From Symbiodinium sp. CCMP2592 (lineage: Eukaryota; Sar; Dinophyceae; Suessiales; Symbiodiniaceae): DNA of 64,000 nt. The stretch spans positions 943,001 through 1,007,000 of the forward strand of contig CAJNDT010004668.1 in NCBI GenBank assembly GCA_905221615.1, in the 5' to 3' direction. The notes beneath the pieces were generated by a model. That model saw nothing but the letters and a program-made list of their open reading frames with translations. It was not told where the DNA came from and ran no database searches. How positions within the stretch are numbered: position 1 is the first letter of the stretch; every line of letters starts with the position of its first letter. Of this stretch, positions 62,709 to 64,000 are shown piece after piece. The position numbers were made by a program, and so were the translations under genes.

Positions 62709-64000
62709 ATGGACCGGCCACCGCCTCCAGCGTTTCCACCACCGCCGCCGCCTCCGTGGTTGTTGCGGCGTTTGGGAACCGCGGTGGAGGGCACCATCAA
62801 GTCCTACAGCGACCGGCACGGCTATGGGCAGCAGATGGGGCAAAACCAGGACCAGTTCCCTCAACATCAGCCGCAACAGCAGCTGACGCCCATGCAGCAG
62901 CAGCAGCAGCAGCAGCTGCAACAGCAGCAGCTACAGCAGCAGCAGTTGCAAATGCAGCTCCAGCAGGGACAGGCCATGGGCCCACAGCAGATGAATCAGC
63001 CGCAGATGAACCAGCAACACATGAGCCAACAGCAGCAGCAATTGCTGCAGCAGCAGCAGGCTGCTGGCAGCTCCCAGCCGTCGGCAAGCGCGCAGGGAGC
63101 GTCCGCCTTGTCTGGGGCGTCTCACTACACGGTCATCTGCAAGGGCGACGACCAGGGGGAGGCCGTCATCAGGACCCTGGTGGGCGACTATGTCGAGAAG
63201 GGTTCCCACCATGGAAGAGTGTGTTTCCAGAAGCTGCCGAACAAGGGAGGGACGGGCGATTTCGTGGAGGTAGAGGTCTACCTCTACTATTGGGACTCGC
63301 GGGACGGACCTGACTTCGAAGGATGGTGGTTCGGCAAGGAGCTGGGTGGCATGAAGGTCTGGTCCCACAACTCAGACAGCAGCCAACTCCCGCAGAGATC
63401 GGGGTGGAAGATCCCTTGGAACGGGCAGGTCAGCCCCACTTTGGTCTTGGGCCCGACGCAGCAGATCCAGCGCGAGGAGGCCGAGCTCAAGGAGATTTCT
63501 GCCGAGGCCGCCAAAGTCGACGCCGAGGCCAAGGAGGCTGTGGCCCAGGCCTCGGCCTTGGGAAACAACCAGTCCAACATGCAGAGTCTGCTTCAGGCGG
63601 AGCAGTTGCTGCAGCTGCACAGTAATGCCATTATGGAGGTGCAGCGGAAGCTGCAGGACGCGCAGAAGGGACATCCTGGCGACATCGCGCGGAACTTCAA
63701 TCAGCTGGCCAACCAGTTGAGGATGACACGGCAGCAGGCCCAGAAGCTGACCAACAAGCTCCGGCAGTCCCGCATGCAGGAAGCCTTCGAGACACTCCGG
63801 GGCGAACCCCCGCAGCTGGCCCAGGCGGAGCAGGAAACCAAGGCCTTCGAGGACATGATGCCAGATGTTAGCCAGAAGTGGACTGCCGCGGAAGCGGCCA
63901 TCGGAAAGGCGATTGCCACACACGAGGCCATTGCATCGTCAAACGATGGCGGCAATCAGGTCTCTGCAAGTGTGGAAGAAATGCCGCCGTTCAAGCAGAG
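62709..64000 (+). CDS. Gln-rich/coiled-coil protein, retrogene, 3' end beyond the window
   Basis: First ATG after an in-frame TAG at 62658. The frame stays open for 430 codons to the window edge with no intron. Order: a proline-rich start (residues 1-17), a Gln-rich tract with poly-Q runs (about 37-135), a folded domain of about 110 residues (139-250) rich in beta-strand-like and Trp residues (HYTVICKGDD, VEVEVYLYYWDSRDGPDFEGWWFG, GWKIPWNG), and then a long heptad-like, Ala/Glu/Gln-rich coiled coil to the edge. I recognise no named family for the central domain. The leader relic 62 nt upstream plus the intronless frame mark it as a recycled cDNA. Competing frames over 62672-63625 are out of frame with the clear domain and should be ignored. 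Whether it is expressed is unknown. Confidence 0.8.
   Translation, partial: MDRPPPPAFPPPPPPPWLLRRLGTAVEGTIKSYSDRHGYGQQMGQNQDQFPQHQPQQQLTPMQQQQQQQLQQQQLQQQQLQMQLQQGQAMGPQQMNQPQMNQQHMSQQQQQLLQQQQAAGSSQPSASAQGASALSGASHYTVICKGDDQGEAVIRTLVGDYVEKGSHHGRVCFQKLPNKGGTGDFVEVEVYLYYWDSRDGPDFEGWWFGKELGGMKVWSHNSDSSQLPQRSGWKIPWNGQVSPTLVLGPTQQIQREEAELKEISAEAAKVDAEAKEAVAQASALGNNQSNMQSLLQAEQLLQLHSNAIMEVQRKLQDAQKGHPGDIARNFNQLANQLRMTRQQAQKLTNKLRQSRMQEAFETLRGEPPQLAQAEQETKAFEDMMPDVSQKWTAAEAAIGKAIATHEAIASSNDGGNQVSASVEEMPPFKQ

Noticed and set aside
62672-63625. Plus-strand frames rich in Ala and minus-strand Ala/Leu-rich frames over the right-edge gene
   Set aside because: They are out-of-frame readings of CAG repeats; the frame from 62709 contains the Trp-rich folded domain and coiled coil and is uninterrupted.

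Overview
This looks like nuclear DNA of a dinoflagellate, most likely a symbiodiniacean (my inference). The evidence is a 17-nt relic of the dinoflagellate trans-spliced leader at 62630-62646, abundant TTTAGGG-type telomere-like tracts, long stretches without genes, and the fact that every gene I can support lies on the + strand. There is no sign of bacterial operons, ribosome binding sites or rRNA genes.

The window falls into two unlike halves that meet near 27.2-27.6 kb. The left half (1-27.2 kb) is a dense, unidirectional gene block: an acidic 3' gene end; a 1283-residue protein with a kinase-like catalytic loop; a Gln/Met-rich protein; a RING-H2 protein with one visible 88-nt intron; an acidic/proline-rich protein; a C5-cytosine-methyltransferase-like protein; an unrecognised 342-residue protein; a 3-kb noncoding stretch of diverged structured modules; an approximately 930-residue unrecognised protein; a Lys/Ala-rich protein; and a 166-residue protein. 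The whole half is peppered with roughly 85 copies of a short element with core GGCAGAGTGCC. It has no stop codon in any of the six frames, and inside genes it nearly always encodes Gly-Arg-Val-Pro. A 100-N gap at 7683-7782 separates two almost identical 4.38-kb copies of the kinase-like/Gln-rich/RING region. The geometry fits two unmerged overlapping contig ends, although a real tandem duplication is possible. Each copy carries a different lesion.

The left half ends in about nine tandem ~93-bp units that carry the element in reverse orientation inside telomere-like sequence, followed by an AT-rich TTTTAAAG-type block. The right half (27.6-64 kb) has no copy of the element that I could find. 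It is gene-poor and rich in microsatellites, TTTAGGG tracts and short palindromic MITE-like elements of several families. I support only three genes there: an AP2-domain protein followed by two PD-(D/E)xK-like modules (42.2-43.6 kb), an intronless membrane protein (55.6-56.9 kb), and an intronless Gln-rich/coiled-coil gene that begins just after the spliced-leader relic and runs off the right edge (62.7-64.0 kb), which is best explained as a recycled cDNA.

The strongest candidates for undescribed biology are the ORF-compatible GGCAGAGTGCC element and its abrupt boundary, the covarying hairpin modules at 18.8-21.2 kb, and the AP2/double-nuclease-like gene. No database search was possible, so family names rest on motifs read by eye.
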